Below, one piece after another: positions 22,866 to 32,263 of a DNA stretch of 32,263 nucleotides (position 1 is its first letter; the number at the start of each line of letters is the position of its first letter). The DNA lies in contig JAAAUF010000464.1 of NCBI GenBank assembly GCA_015499985.1, positions 1 through 32,263 of the forward strand, in the 5' to 3' direction. Both the position numbers and the translations under genes were made by a program. The notes under the pieces are model-generated. The model ran no database searches. It was not told the DNA's origin and saw nothing but the letters and a program-made list of their open reading frames with translations. This stretch comes from Haplosporangium gracile (lineage: Eukaryota; Mortierellomycota; Mortierellomycetes; Mortierellales; Mortierellaceae).

Positions 22866-25322
22866 CTAGAAAATACGAATGTCTATCCCTGGCCGCGTCT
22901 GGGCCAGCCATTCGACGGCTTTATTAGTATTATCTCCACCCCTGCTTCTGGCAAACGCAGGACTCTTCCCAACCTCTAATCTCCAAAACCTTGGCCAGCT
23001 CTCTACCATCCATGCCATGTCGTCCATCTGTATCGCGCGAAACAGTGATCGGATATGCAGTTCTTCCAGACAATGTAAACTGACCAGTTTTACAAGTCCG
23101 CTCCCTAATGTCAAATCCACTCCTGGAGTCGACCCGCCAACACAGTGACCACCTCCCAAACCAAGAACTTGAAGTCGGGTGAGGTCAGACAGGTGATCAT
23201 AGACGCGCTCCCGTATCACCTCAACACTTTCAGACTCTCCTCCTGCTGGCGCAGCCCAGATCTCAGTCTCGATGACCAGAGTCTCTAATCCTCGACACGC
23301 CCACCTCGAATCCTTGACCAGGTCCCGGCCATTTAAAACTACGCCCTCGGCCCTCAAACTCTTAAGAGACCCACAAGTCCTCAACAACAGATCCAACGAC
23401 GGACTTTGGATTCCACGAGCGCCATCCAGGTTCAGACTAACGATCGAATGACATGACAGCCTGACAGCCTCCAACCCGCCATGGCTGAACCCAGTCTTGC
23501 CCGCATGGATCCACTGCAGACCCGGAAACTGTGTACACAACGAGACAAAGAACTCGTCCTGGAGGTCCAGTGCCTGTTGACGAAACTCGAGCCGTTGCAA
23601 GTTCGGGCAGGACTCAGACAGGATAGTTGTGAACCGGGAGGAAGGGTAGAATCCCCATCCGTCGAGTAATGAGAGATGCTCAAGCCCAGGGCATTGTCGC
23701 GTCAGGTTTTCAAGAAAGTCTTGGCGAAATCCTGATTGATGGAGCGAGAGACTTTGGAGACCTCTGCCGAGGGGTGTCGTCTTGGAGATCTGGTAGTTTT
23801 TGTTTTGATAGGACAGCATAGGGCGATCGCTATGAGAACGGAGACGTTCCGCAGCTGGACCAGGTGCTGACAAAGATGAAGAAGACAAAGGACGGAAGAG
23901 GGCGGGTCGTTTGCTGTGGATATCCAACAGATTCTGATCCACATAGCGTGCCGATGATCCATTTCCACCCTTGATCGGGTCATCATACCGTTCCAGCTTG
24001 ACAACAACCCCCTCCGCCGCGCTCGCTCCAAAAACTCCTGGAGCCGCCGTCGTCGAGTGCTCGTTACATAAAGATTCGAGCGTGAACCGTGTAAAGTCGT
24101 TCTCTCCTAGAGAGAGGTGCGAGAGGCGCGGGCAGGATTCGAGAATCAACTGAAGCGAGTACTCTTGAAAGTCTTCCCAGCCGTTGAGTGAAAGGAGATG
24201 GAGTCGGTCCAGCTGTGCCATAGCCTTGAGGAGAGAAGAGGGCATCCGACCGTGGGGCCTGAACTGGAGGCGTTCTAGGTTCTTGTTGGCCTGCAGAACC
24301 TTGACTAGACCCTCTGCCAGCAGAAGGAATACACTGTGTGCGGCCCGATCGAATTCGACCTGGCTCACTGTGCTGTTGCTGTTGCTGTTGTTATTAGTGT
24401 TACTGCTTAAGTTGTGGAAGGGAGGATCTCGGCTGCTGGTTTGTTTGTTGATAAGGGCGTTGCAGGACGACGATTGATCACGAGAGAGAGAGGAACAACC
24501 GACCCGGGCTTGTTCCTGGGCGTGGAGACGCTTCTGTTGATCCGTTTGATATTGTTTATCGTAATTGTTGACATGGATACGCTCTCCTCCTAAAATCCTT
24601 GACACATCAAGAGAGACGAGATTATGACAATACAAACTCAAAGTTGGCAAATCGACACCAACAGGCGCACAACAAATGGTTCGTATCCGTGAAGCATAGG
24701 CCTGCCAGTGCGAACAAAAGTACTCGTTTGACCATGCGTGTTCGGGGACATCTGCCCAGAGGAGGGGACCACAGCAGGCGAGGAACTGTTTCGAGATACG
24801 ACTTGCCCGGACGAGGGTTTGGCGGTCAAGGTAAGAGCATACCTCCTGTACGAGTTCTGGGATCATCAGGGCGGAAGAGGAAGGACAGAATTGCGCCTGT
24901 TGGCTGCGTCTGGGGGAACAGGTTGTATTAACTAGAGAGTTTGATTCCGGCTCTGCTTGTTCGTCGGCTGTAGTTTCTGCTGGGAGAGGGTTGTCGATGT
25001 TGGAGAGAGCAGGGAGTGACGGGTCGGACTCTTGTCGTCGGCGTGAAGAAGGACCTGCTGGTGCTGTTGCTGTTACTGAAGTAGGAAGGTTGAGTTGGAT
25101 CGGAGTCTTATTGGTGGCAGGGTCTCTCTGTAGGGCGGAGCGTTGTTGAGTAGTAGTTGTAGTGGTAGTAGGGGAGGGATATAAGCAAGAGGCGGAAGAC
25201 GTGTCGTCGGTTGCCGTTGTGGTAGTGGTGGTGGGAGAGAGATGTGCTTCACGAGTGGTGGAGTGAGGGAGGTGATGATGCTGGCTAAGGGCCATCATCC
25301 CCTGCGGCTGGAGGTGTGTCAT
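22866..25322 (-). CDS. F-box/LRR protein F with a long disordered N-terminus
   Basis: A single frame of 818 residues on the minus strand. Residues 1-150 are low complexity (His, Thr, Gln and Ser runs, including two poly-Thr tracts). The F-box follows at about 151-190 (ALMIPELVQEVCSYLDRQTL, then ISKQFLACCGPLLW). LRRs then run to the C-terminus (LHLLSLNGWEDF, CPRLSHLSLGENDF, CPGLEHLSLLDGWGF, CPNLQRLEFRQQALD), interrupted by two Ser/Asn-rich insertions near 300 and 470. The end has WMVESWPRFWRLEV and finishes DIRIF, close to HIRIW in E. The ATG at 25322 is the first in frame; an ATG eight codons later is also possible. Tail to tail with E, 49 bp apart. A probable SCF adaptor with unknown substrate. 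Confidence 0.88.
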   Translation of the reverse strand: MTHLQPQGMMALSQHHHLPHSTTREAHLSPTTTTTTATDDTSSASCLYPSPTTTTTTTQQRSALQRDPATNKTPIQLNLPTSVTATAPAGPSSRRRQESDPSLPALSNIDNPLPAETTADEQAEPESNSLVNTTCSPRRSQQAQFCPSSSALMIPELVQEVCSYLDRQTLVRASRISKQFLACCGPLLWADVPEHAWSNEYFCSHWQAYASRIRTICCAPVGVDLPTLSLYCHNLVSLDVSRILGGERIHVNNYDKQYQTDQQKRLHAQEQARVGCSSLSRDQSSSCNALINKQTSSRDPPFHNLSSNTNNNSNSNSTVSQVEFDRAAHSVFLLLAEGLVKVLQANKNLERLQFRPHGRMPSSLLKAMAQLDRLHLLSLNGWEDFQEYSLQLILESCPRLSHLSLGENDFTRFTLESLCNEHSTTAAPGVFGASAAEGVVVKLERYDDPIKGGNGSSARYVDQNLLDIHSKRPALFRPLSSSSLSAPGPAAERLRSHSDRPMLSYQNKNYQISKTTPLGRGLQSLSLHQSGFRQDFLENLTRQCPGLEHLSLLDGWGFYPSSRFTTILSESCPNLQRLEFRQQALDLQDEFFVSLCTQFPGLQWIHAGKTGFSHGGLEAVRLSCHSIVSLNLDGARGIQSPSLDLLLRTCGSLKSLRAEGVVLNGRDLVKDSRWACRGLETLVIETEIWAAPAGGESESVEVIRERVYDHLSDLTRLQVLGLGGGHCVGGSTPGVDLTLGSGLVKLVSLHCLEELHIRSLFRAIQMDDMAWMVESWPRFWRLEVGKSPAFARSRGGDNTNKAVEWLAQTRPGIDIRIF

Positions 25323-25860
25323 TCACTCCTGAACGAGGGAATCGGAGTCCAAGGGATAGTGGCGAGTAAAGGCCAAGAGGGGGAAGAGAGGGACAAAATA
25401 AAAGAGGAAAGATAGAAAAGAGAAAAGGAAGAACGACGAAGAAGAGAGAAAGCAAAGTAAACAACCTGCGCATGGTAACCATAGTGCATACGGCATATCG
25501 AGACAACTGATCGTTCATCCTAAAGTGATCAAAGCCAAAATACTATCTCGTATTCTGCCACCCGTTTTTCGTTCGTTCCATCTCTTCTTGTCTTCTCCTC
25601 TTCTCGCTCTCTTCTTCTCGTACTTACCACCGTCATCGTTGCCCTTGCTATCCTTCTCGCCCCTGCTGCTGTCGGTTATTCTTGTCAGTTCCTTTGCTGT
25701 CGCTGCCCTCCCCTCTTCCTCACTGTTCCCACAGATCACAAAAAAATAGCAAATAAAAAAATGTCGTGACCGTGAGAAAAATAACTTTGGCTCTCACCTT
25801 ATCTTGACCTCAGCATGCGTGTGTTGCTATTTATTTGGCTGTATTTGTGGCATCTTGCAC
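25323..25860. promoter_or_regulatory. Region between F (start) and G (end)
   Basis: No supported gene in 538 nt. Next to F (about 25370-25455) the plus strand is purine-rich, meaning a C/T-rich leader for F. From about 25557 to 25730 the plus strand is itself C/T-rich and opens a 74-codon frame of Leu/Ser/Pro/Phe. That composition is expected from a C/T tract, so it is not called a gene. The last 30 nt form the 3' region of G. Confidence 0.5.
25830..25835 (-). terminator. AATAAA polyadenylation signal of gene G
   Basis: TTTATT on the plus strand, so AATAAA in the sense of G, 25 nt beyond its stop codon. Confidence 0.55.
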
Positions 25861-26868
25861 TCAGTAGGTTATGATATCAAGGTCACTGTCAAGCTCAAGG
25901 TCATCTTCGTCCTCGAGATCCTCCCATTCATTCGTCACAAGATCATTGACACTTCCAAGAACGCCATAACACCCTTCCAGGTTCAATGACGTCAATCGGA
26001 CTGCGCCTTGCCTCAATCCCCGGATTCCTGCATCCGTAATCCTTGTACAATGCGACAAATCCAAACTGCGTATCGTTTGCGATGTCCCTTGAAGTTGCAG
26101 TGTCTCTGTTTCAGTCGCATCTTTATAGTCAGTAAATCCTGACAGGCCAACTTGCCTAGCTAGGATAACCGCAGATCCGAGTTCGAGGATTGATATGTCA
26201 GACAGACGATCGCATCCCGAAAGCTCCAAGTTCTCCAGTCCGACAGCGTTTGCGCAAATGGACAAAACAGCAACATCCGTGATCTTGGTGCATCCAGACA
26301 AGACGAGCGACCGTAGATTCTTGGGTCCCAGTGCCTCTGCAATCGACTGAACAGCATTGTCACGCAATAGACTGCAGTCACTGAGATTGAGTGATGACAA
26401 GTACGAGCATCCTTGGACGAGTCCTTGGATATGTCCGACATGGATGGTCTCCCAGCGATGGGGCAGCATCGACAGGTCGATCGTCTTGACCAGACATCCA
26501 GGATGTATCCGGGTGGTCGTCAGAATAGAGGGCGACGTGAATAATGACAGTTTCTGAGCAGACTGGGATATCCGGAGGGCGTTGTCAGAGATGGAGTTGT
26601 TTTGTTCCTGGTTCTGAGAGCGAATTGTTTGTCCTGTGCGGCTGTGAGGTTTAAACTCGTCCGCGACCTCTGGGACAGATACTGCGCCAATCGCATTAAC
26701 AAAGGCTTCGACTGCTAACAGTCGGTCGAGTCGTGGTTGTCTGTAAAGAAGTTGACGTGTGAGGGTGTGCCATCGTCTGTTGATGCGATTACAGACTGCG
26801 ATGCTGTCCTGGTCGAGGGCCAAGTAGTCGATGATGGCGAGCAGAAGTTCCGTCGGCAGTGCGTTCAT
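25861..26868 (-). CDS. F-box/cysteine-type LRR protein G (AMN1/FBXL-like)
   Basis: A single frame of 335 residues. An F-box begins at residue 4 (LPTELLLAIIDYLALDQDSI, then NRINRRWHTL). After a polar linker of about 70 residues come at least five regular cysteine-containing LRRs: LSSLNLSDCSLLRDNAV, LRSLVLSGCTKITDVAV, LENLELSGCDRLSDISI, IRSLDLSHCTRITDAGI and LTSLNLEGCYGV. This C-x-x-[IL]-[TS]-D pattern is that of the AMN1, Grr1 and FBXL2/20 group, clearly different from the irregular repeats of A-F. The C-terminus is acidic. It is shorter than Grr1 or S. pombe pof2, so orthology is not claimed. It starts at an ATG 277 bp from the divergent NSE4 gene. Probable SCF substrate adaptor. Confidence 0.9.
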   Translation of the reverse strand: MNALPTELLLAIIDYLALDQDSIAVCNRINRRWHTLTRQLLYRQPRLDRLLAVEAFVNAIGAVSVPEVADEFKPHSRTGQTIRSQNQEQNNSISDNALRISQSAQKLSLFTSPSILTTTRIHPGCLVKTIDLSMLPHRWETIHVGHIQGLVQGCSYLSSLNLSDCSLLRDNAVQSIAEALGPKNLRSLVLSGCTKITDVAVLSICANAVGLENLELSGCDRLSDISILELGSAVILARQVGLSGFTDYKDATETETLQLQGTSQTIRSLDLSHCTRITDAGIRGLRQGAVRLTSLNLEGCYGVLGSVNDLVTNEWEDLEDEDDLELDSDLDIITY

Positions 26869-27145
26869 GAGTCTACGGTGAGTTGTTGCAAAGGCTGGTT
26901 TGTCAACTTGAACGTATTGTTGATTTTGCGTGACTGCGTCATTGAGATGCCACTAAAATTCAACGGGGCGCGAAGGAGAGTCCGCTTAGACTTGGCCGCC
27001 ACCAAAACACATACAAACGCTCCTTCTCTCTCTTGCCGCAACAAACAAAAACAGAGGATCATCGGACACGAACAAGTCTGTCTCATCAACAAAGGAAACT
27101 AGAGCAAGGAACATTTTTCCAAGACAGGAAATACAATTGCTGAAG
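26869..27145. promoter_or_regulatory. Shared bidirectional promoter of G and NSE4
   Basis: 277 bp between two divergent start codons. The NSE4 side has C/T-rich (about 27020-27040) and then A-rich sequence up to the ATG. No TATA box is obvious. Confidence 0.5.
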
Positions 27146-28655
27146 ATGGATCAGGAAAGCAGAATGGACGTTGACGAGCCAGAGGTCTTTGATGAGCACG
27201 AGGAAGCCGAAAAGAGACTGGAGAAAGAGAGGATAAAGCTCGAAAAGCGACAAGTCAGACAGGGATACCGCTCACTCATTGCAACCACCGAAGGTATGAT
27301 ACTCCAAGCAGTTAGTTGGTGGTTCTAAAACGTAGCGTCTAGTAAGTAACCAATGACGTGATGTCATATATCCTCAACCCTTCTTCTCGCTAGCCAACCG
27401 AAAAGAACTCATGGATCCTACAAATACCGGCCTACTTGAAAACGTGGAAAGGGCAAATGAGCTCTTCAAAAAGGGTAAGAGAGATCTCTTTTTGGACGAC
27501 GATAGGCAGTTTCGGTAGGCTTATTCTTTTTATATTATTAATATGACATTTTTATTTCTTTTTTTCATACGCGTATTAGTGTTCGGTACCAATGAGGCCA
27601 CCATGGATGCCAAGGTCTTGGTGATTTCAGCAGATTTGGGAGTACAAAAGGCAAAGCAGCTTCGCATGGGACAGGGAGGATTTGACGAGAACGAGTATAT
27701 CACACGGCTTATCAATAAGATGGGCGGGCACGAGATTGACAATGACCAGCAGACGATGGATTGGACCAAGATCGGAAAGATTGCCATGAAGTGGTCCCGC
27801 AAAGTCCCTACCATGGACTTTATGTAAGTGCTTTTAGTCATATACAACGCTTACCGAATTTGCAAGAACCGCATCGTTTTACTTCTTGCAGTTCCCATCG
27901 ATGCCTTTCTCTTTGTCAGTCTGCACTTTAAACAGACATTGTCATATTAATTCTTATTTTCACAACTATCTATTGTATAGGCTGGGACCGATGGCGGTGG
28001 AACACAAGACTAGGACGATGGCACAGAGGACAAGGGTTGTTCGGGACCCAAAAGCGATGAGGAAACCACAGGAACTGCGAGAGGAAGATATTGCGCGGCA
28101 GGAGAACGAGACGACCAAGAATGTAATGCAGGTCAACAACATTCTGGAAGAACTGAATCGCAAGGTGAACCTGTTTGAGCTGGTAATTAACCCGGAGTCA
28201 TTTGGTCAGACAGTCGAGAATATATTTTACTTGTCGTTCTTGGTGCGAGATGGCAAGGCGAGTATCTTGGAGGTGGACATGGCAGATCCCAACCTGGGAG
28301 ATGTGGATGAGGATGGTGAGCTGTGGGTTCCGGCAGAAGGAGCCAATATCCAGCCGATGGTTGAGTTAACGGAGGTGCCTACTGCGGAGGATTACCAGGG
28401 TGGGCTGTTGAAGAAGCAGATGGTTCTCGAGATTGACATGCCTACCTGGCGCGTAAGTTGCTTGCACCTATTTTTGTCGCTGCAATTCATGATGTGTTTG
28501 AATAGGCTGCTTAAGAGGTCACAAATCATTGACCTTTCCTTCTCCTCTATCTTTCTTGTAAATAGCATTTGATTGAGGTGTATAATATTCGCAGGACGTT
28601 GATCCCGACCCGTGTCTCGAGGGAAGCACAAGAGAAGGGCAAGTGGTACGGATAG
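27146..28655 (+). CDS. NSE4: Nse4, kleisin subunit of the SMC5/6 complex
   Basis: Five exons: 27146-27293, 27394-27474, 27580-27823, 27981-28452 and 28566-28655. They join in phase to 344 residues. The N-terminal part has the typical RQGYRSLIATTE-ANRKELMDP segment, followed by the helix-turn-helix region that in this family contacts the Smc6 neck. The C-terminal winged-helix part is clear (PESFGQTVENIFYLSFLVRD) and would bind Smc5. A middle block, YNIRRTLIP and the final RVSREAQEKGKWYG complete it. Nse4 bridges the Smc5 and Smc6 heads with Nse1 and Nse3, in the nucleus, for DNA repair and recombination. Length fits fungal homologues. The ATG at 27146 is the first in frame; an ATG six codons later is less likely. 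No canonical AATAAA was seen after the stop. Confidence 0.95.
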
Positions 28656-29037
28656 GCCAACAAGGCAAGAGAAGGAAGCAATAACACAAAAACAACCATG
28701 ACGATGACGATGGAAACGGCCTCGGCCTTTGCTTTTGATTGTTTGATGTTACTTTTTGCGTCCAATGGCTGTGTTTGCGTGGCATCGCCATCAAAAAATG
28801 AAAATTAGGGGTGTGTGTGCAAGTAGTGACGGAGAAATCTGCTGTTGTGTCGCTGTGGACATCCCTTTATCACTTCAACGACACGACACGGCAATCAAAA
28901 GTGACTCGCCTTTTGGCTCTGCCGCTTGCCATCAATCCACTCAGAAGAAAGACACGCGCCCACTTTTTTTTTCTTTTTCCTTCTTCATCCGTCATCCATT
29001 CCCTCCCCACCAAGACCAACAACAACAACGCAATAAC
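28656..29037 (+). promoter_or_regulatory. NSE4 3' region and upstream region of the penta-EF-hand gene
   Basis: No gene in 382 nt. The last 75 nt are C/T-rich (about 28963-29010), then A/C-rich with AACAAC repeats directly before the ATG, the usual arrangement in this window. Confidence 0.5.
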
Positions 29038-30994
29038 ATGGCTTACAACCAGTACAACTACGGACAGCAGCAGCAACCGTATGGTCAACAGCAGCAGTAT
29101 GGCCAGCAACAAGGATACAACCAGTATCCTCCCCAGCAGGCCGCCCCTGCCCCACCCCCAGCAGGTAATCCCATCCCCTTCTTCTTTCTTTTCTACTTTC
29201 TCTTGATCATCATTCATCACTTATCACCTTCGACTGAAAAGCTGCTATTAGTTAACAAAGAACAATAAGCGCACAATGGAAAAGAAGGAGAGCAACAATA
29301 ACAGGATACTCATTCCTTATTCAGTCAGAGAGAAAGGGTTGACAAGCAGAAGAAAGGCATGTCTCCAAACTAACACGCTCCATTTTTTCACTTGTAGCCC
29401 CTGCTCAAACACCCGAAGCCACTCTCAGGTAAGCAGCCGCGTATGCGATCCTTGGCGTGCTTTTTATTGCTATGTCGCGCACAGTAAAAACAACACCTGA
29501 CACAGAGTCAGTAAGACGAGAAGCAAAGTGCGACTTCTAAAGAACCATGACGCTGACGACCCGTTACTACTTTCTATCTTATTGTGCTTGGCGATCCTCT
29601 ACAGGCATTGGTTCAACTTGGTCGACAGCGATCACTCTGGGCAGCTCAGTACCGAGGAGTTGCAGAAGGCCCTTATCAACGGTATGTTGTTTTCCTCACT
29701 TGTCAGCGCTCGACTTGCTCGCCGCGATTCAATTTTGCTCTCACGGATTGGATGGGAACCAAAAATAATCCCCCGCACAAGCGAAACTCAAAAAAAAGGC
29801 GCGAAATCACCAGATGACAATAACATATCGACGACAGCAACAGGAGATGGACAGCGATAATAACAAATTGTGACGACCTTAACCAAAAACGATTGCTAGT
29901 GGCTCGACATCCTTCTTCAGTACCATGTTGTCAATATGACGACAAACAACTCTAGGACGACTATCTAGCAGCATTCGCAAAAGATTTTTAGAATGTTAAC
30001 CTCCTTTGATGTCGACACAACTACATGGGATATGGGACAGGAAGGGAAGACTTATTCCCCTCTGAACTGCCATAATGTTCCACGCCCTACGTTGCTCTAC
30101 TTGGTAGTTGTTGTTTCTCAAAACACCTCTTACAGAGAGGGAACTGTATCAACTCTGATCAATCCTTTGTATGTTGTATGGCCCATAATCTACAGGTGAC
30201 TGGAGTCCCTTCAACCTGGAGACTGTCCGCTTGATGATGAACATGTTCGATACCGGTAAGTGAGTAACAATTGCCACGACTTTGGCGTGTACTAGAATGT
30301 TATACATAAGGTACCTTTATGATTCTCATACATCCTTGCATATATATACAATAGACAACTCGGGTTTGATTACATTCCCCGAGTTTGCTGGATTGTGGAA
30401 GTACATTGAGGACTGGCGCACTTGCTTCCAGGCGTTTGACAAAGACAGGAGCGGCTTCATTGATTTTAACGAGCTTAAGACGGCCATGCACTCGTTCGGT
30501 TACAACCTCTCGGACCCCTTCCTCCGCCTTATTATCAAGAAATACGACAAGCGAGGTATGCATGCACTCTCCCTATTTTTCATTTAAAACGACTTGCGGT
30601 GTGTTGCAACTGAACTGGACATGTCCCATGAAGCAAACAAAAAATGGTATTGATTTGGTAATTGAACAACGACTAATATTCTACAGGTAAACACGCTTCA
30701 GGAACCGGCGATGTTTCGTTTGACAACTTTGTCCAGATTGCCGTCACTGTCAAGTCCTTGACCGACAGCTTCCAGCGCATCGACACCGACCGCAGGGGTT
30801 TCGCCACCATCTCCTACGAGCAGGTACCATATATTTGCGACTTGATGCACATTGCTATCCTGCCTCTTTGTTGTATTTTTCTTTCTCCCGTCAACACCAG
30901 TGCACTAACGCTTCTTTCTTTGTCTTGTTTTCATTTGTGACACGACTATTGTGGAAAACAATAGTTTCTTCAGCTCGTTGTAAGCAACCGCTAA
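29038..30994 (+). CDS. Penta-EF-hand calcium-binding protein (Pef1/ALG-2/peflin type)
   Basis: Seven exons: 29038-29164, 29398-29428, 29605-29681, 30196-30255, 30355-30555, 30687-30823 and 30965-30994. All phases agree, giving 220 residues. The first 45 residues are a Gln/Tyr/Gly/Pro-rich tail typical of peflin and sorcin. Five EF hands follow. EF1 (DSDHSGQLSTEE), EF2 (DTDNSGLITFPE) and EF3 (DKDRSGFIDFNE) have complete calcium ligands. EF4 (starting YDKRGKHASG) has an insertion, and EF5 (DTDRRGFATISY) lacks key ligands, as expected for the dimerisation hand. The family senses calcium at membranes and vesicle coats; the yeast member Pef1 acts in budding and cation responses. The last exon codes for only nine residues (FLQLVVSNR), and intron 3 is unusually long at 514 nt. 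Confidence 0.95.
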
Positions 30995-31065
30995 ACAATG
31001 GGCAGGATCATGAACTTTTAGGATGGACACAGTCTCTCTTTATTTTTCACAATGTGCACCTCACC

Positions 31066-31902
31066 TCAATAAAACACAATATTTACAACAGCAACCACGT
31101 TCTCCCTAGCATGTTGCTCGTGTCTGTAGACCTGAACCCATCTCGAAATACAGTGCGCCTGCCAACACCGCCGCCAACATGCCACCACCTTCATTGTCAA
31201 GCGGCCATTTTTCGACGGCATCGACTCCGCCTCAAGACAACGGGCACATTCACCAGCTTGGCACAACTTTAGACAGTTCAACGCTGGCTGCGGCGGCGAC
31301 AAGATAGAAACGTATTCTATCGTCTCAATCTCATGTGCCCATTCCTTCAGAACTGCAGTGACATCAAACTGTGAGTAGTCATGGTCAGGACAAATAGTCT
31401 CTACAAGAAGGGTTTCAGCTTTACGGGTGAAGCCCTACACCGTCTGCTGCTACAGTGGCAATAACCTCGGCAGCAGCAGCGACAGCGATACCAACATTGA
31501 CAGTGACAGCAGTGACAGCGATAGTAGCAGCAGCGGTGATGGCGACAGTACTGATAATCTTGAGGATATTAGCCTCAACGATATGGATCTTATCGGCCTC
31601 GACCTTGAACAACTTGGGCAATCGTATTCTCTGAGAACGTCTGACTCCAACTCATACACTGACCCGTCACATACGTCAAAAACAAAAGTAGCATCATTGA
31701 TCGCCTGGATGGCTTTTCTGATAGACAATGACGGGTGGTTCTGAGAATATCTCGTAAGGGCTTTATCGTCAAGGGGAGCATCATTTAAGACAGGTGGCCA
31801 CTGTTTAGGGATTGTGGTTATTGTCAAAAGGAGTGATGTAGTCAGAAGGAGGGTCAAAGTTCCACTCCGACCGTGCCTGTATACGGTCCAGTGCAGTCCC
31901 AT
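31066..31902 (-). pseudogene. Probable broken minus-strand gene of unknown family
   Basis: One minus-strand frame runs from an ATG at 31902 to 31066 with only two stops, both TAG, at 31450-31452 and 31435-31437. The first part reads like a real protein (ALTRYSQNHPSLSIRKAI, FVFDVCDGSVYELESDVL, EYDCPSCSRSRPIRS), with a CPSC pair that could bind metal. The last part also does (AETLLVETICPDHDYSQFDV, VLKEWAHEIETIEYVSIL, CLKLCQAGECARCLEAES). Between them is a triplet-like tract (about 31455-31545) built from GCTGTCACT-like units, read here as Leu/Ser. The stops may reflect decay or an unrecognised intron. The plus strand has a competing 105-codon frame (31427-31744) of Ser/Asp repeats; I think that is the shadow. 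Family not recognised. Confidence 0.35.
31068..31073 (+). terminator. AATAAA polyadenylation signal of the penta-EF-hand gene
   Basis: AATAAA 73 nt after the stop; it lies within the far end of the minus-strand pseudogene. Confidence 0.6.
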
Positions 31903-32263
31903 ACCGTCTACCCCTTCTACATCTTGTTAAAACACTTTTACATTCGTCCTATAAGTCTCGCTCTTATGTCGCCCATGACAGAATGCTTTTGATCGTGTAC
32001 AAATGTTTTTCGCACAGAGGACCATACTTAGGGCCCAAATTAGAGATATTTTAGGGACTTGTAACGGCCAACTGGGCTTAAATATTTGTTGTATAATAGG
32101 GGTCATCAAAGCCCTTGTCAGACGGCGTGAAATGGGACCGAGCGCATTTCAATACGCGCAAAAGGGGAGCACGCATTTTCGTATTCTTTTCGAGTGTCCA
32201 TGAGGGGGTTTCACGTACTCAAATCAAATACGCCAACGCATTTCGTCAAACAAGACGACTGTT
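31903..32263. other. Unassigned right end with repeated CGCATTT motifs
   Basis: No convincing gene in 361 nt. CGCATTTC (32143-32150), CGCATTTTC (32172-32180) and CGCATTTCG (32237-32245) recur within about 100 nt, the first two in similar surroundings (CGCATTT, then ATACG or GTATT, then a purine- or T-rich stretch). This may be the end of a dispersed repeat that continues beyond the window. Confidence 0.3.

Noticed and set aside
25525..25749. A 74-codon hydrophobic plus-strand frame that could look like a small membrane protein
   Set aside because: It follows directly from a C/T tract, has no homology I recognise, and lies in a region expected to be regulatory.
31427..31744. A plus-strand Ser/Asp-rich protein of 105 residues
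   Set aside because: Kept only as an alternative: it has no recognisable ends, while the minus strand has protein-like sequence on both sides of the repeat.

Overview
The window looks like nuclear DNA of a Mortierella-type soil fungus (Mortierellomycota). The genes are split by short GT..AG introns, mostly 65-180 nt, with GTAAGT/GTATGY-like donors. Upstream leaders are long C/T-rich tracts and 3' ends often carry AATAAA. The conserved genes are ordinary fungal/eukaryotic housekeeping families. Between them lies a large cluster of F-box/leucine-rich-repeat genes, a family known to be heavily expanded in this lineage. The taxon is inferred from this style and content; no marker gene is present.

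Layout. At the left edge (164-695, +) is a decayed fragment with a PD-(D/E)XK-like core. A five-exon gene on the minus strand (946-5480) encodes a TMCO4/DUF726 (yeast Mil1-like) membrane protein with a GxSxG lipase motif. A 1.6-kb divergent region separates it from a seven-exon plus-strand gene (7123-12141) for a DHX57/ucp12-type DExH-box RNA helicase with dsRBM-like, UBA and RWD modules.

From 12.6 to 26.9 kb there are seven F-box/LRR genes in different states. A (12613-15249) is a heavily decayed pseudogene with a coding 21-nt minisatellite and a 61-nt insertion flanked by 9-nt direct repeats. B (15526-17399) is nearly intact but has one 1-nt frame break. C (17660-18708) is a degenerate relic. 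D (19120-20855) is a relic that still reads mostly in one frame with a few stops. E (21233-22816, +) and F (22866-25322, -) are intact, intronless and tail to tail 49 bp apart. G (25861-26868, -) is an intact AMN1/FBXL-like protein. Shared motifs and intron positions split them into A/E/F, B/C/D and G. Intact members would act as substrate adaptors of SCF ubiquitin ligases.

To the right, NSE4, the kleisin of the SMC5/6 complex (27146-28655, five exons), is divergent from G over a 277-bp shared promoter. A seven-exon penta-EF-hand calcium sensor follows (29038-30994). A probable broken minus-strand gene (31066-31902) and an unassigned stretch with repeated CGCATTT motifs close the window. No tRNA, rRNA, CRISPR array or complete transposon was seen. 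Exon boundaries were chosen by eye from splice signals, reading phase and family homology.
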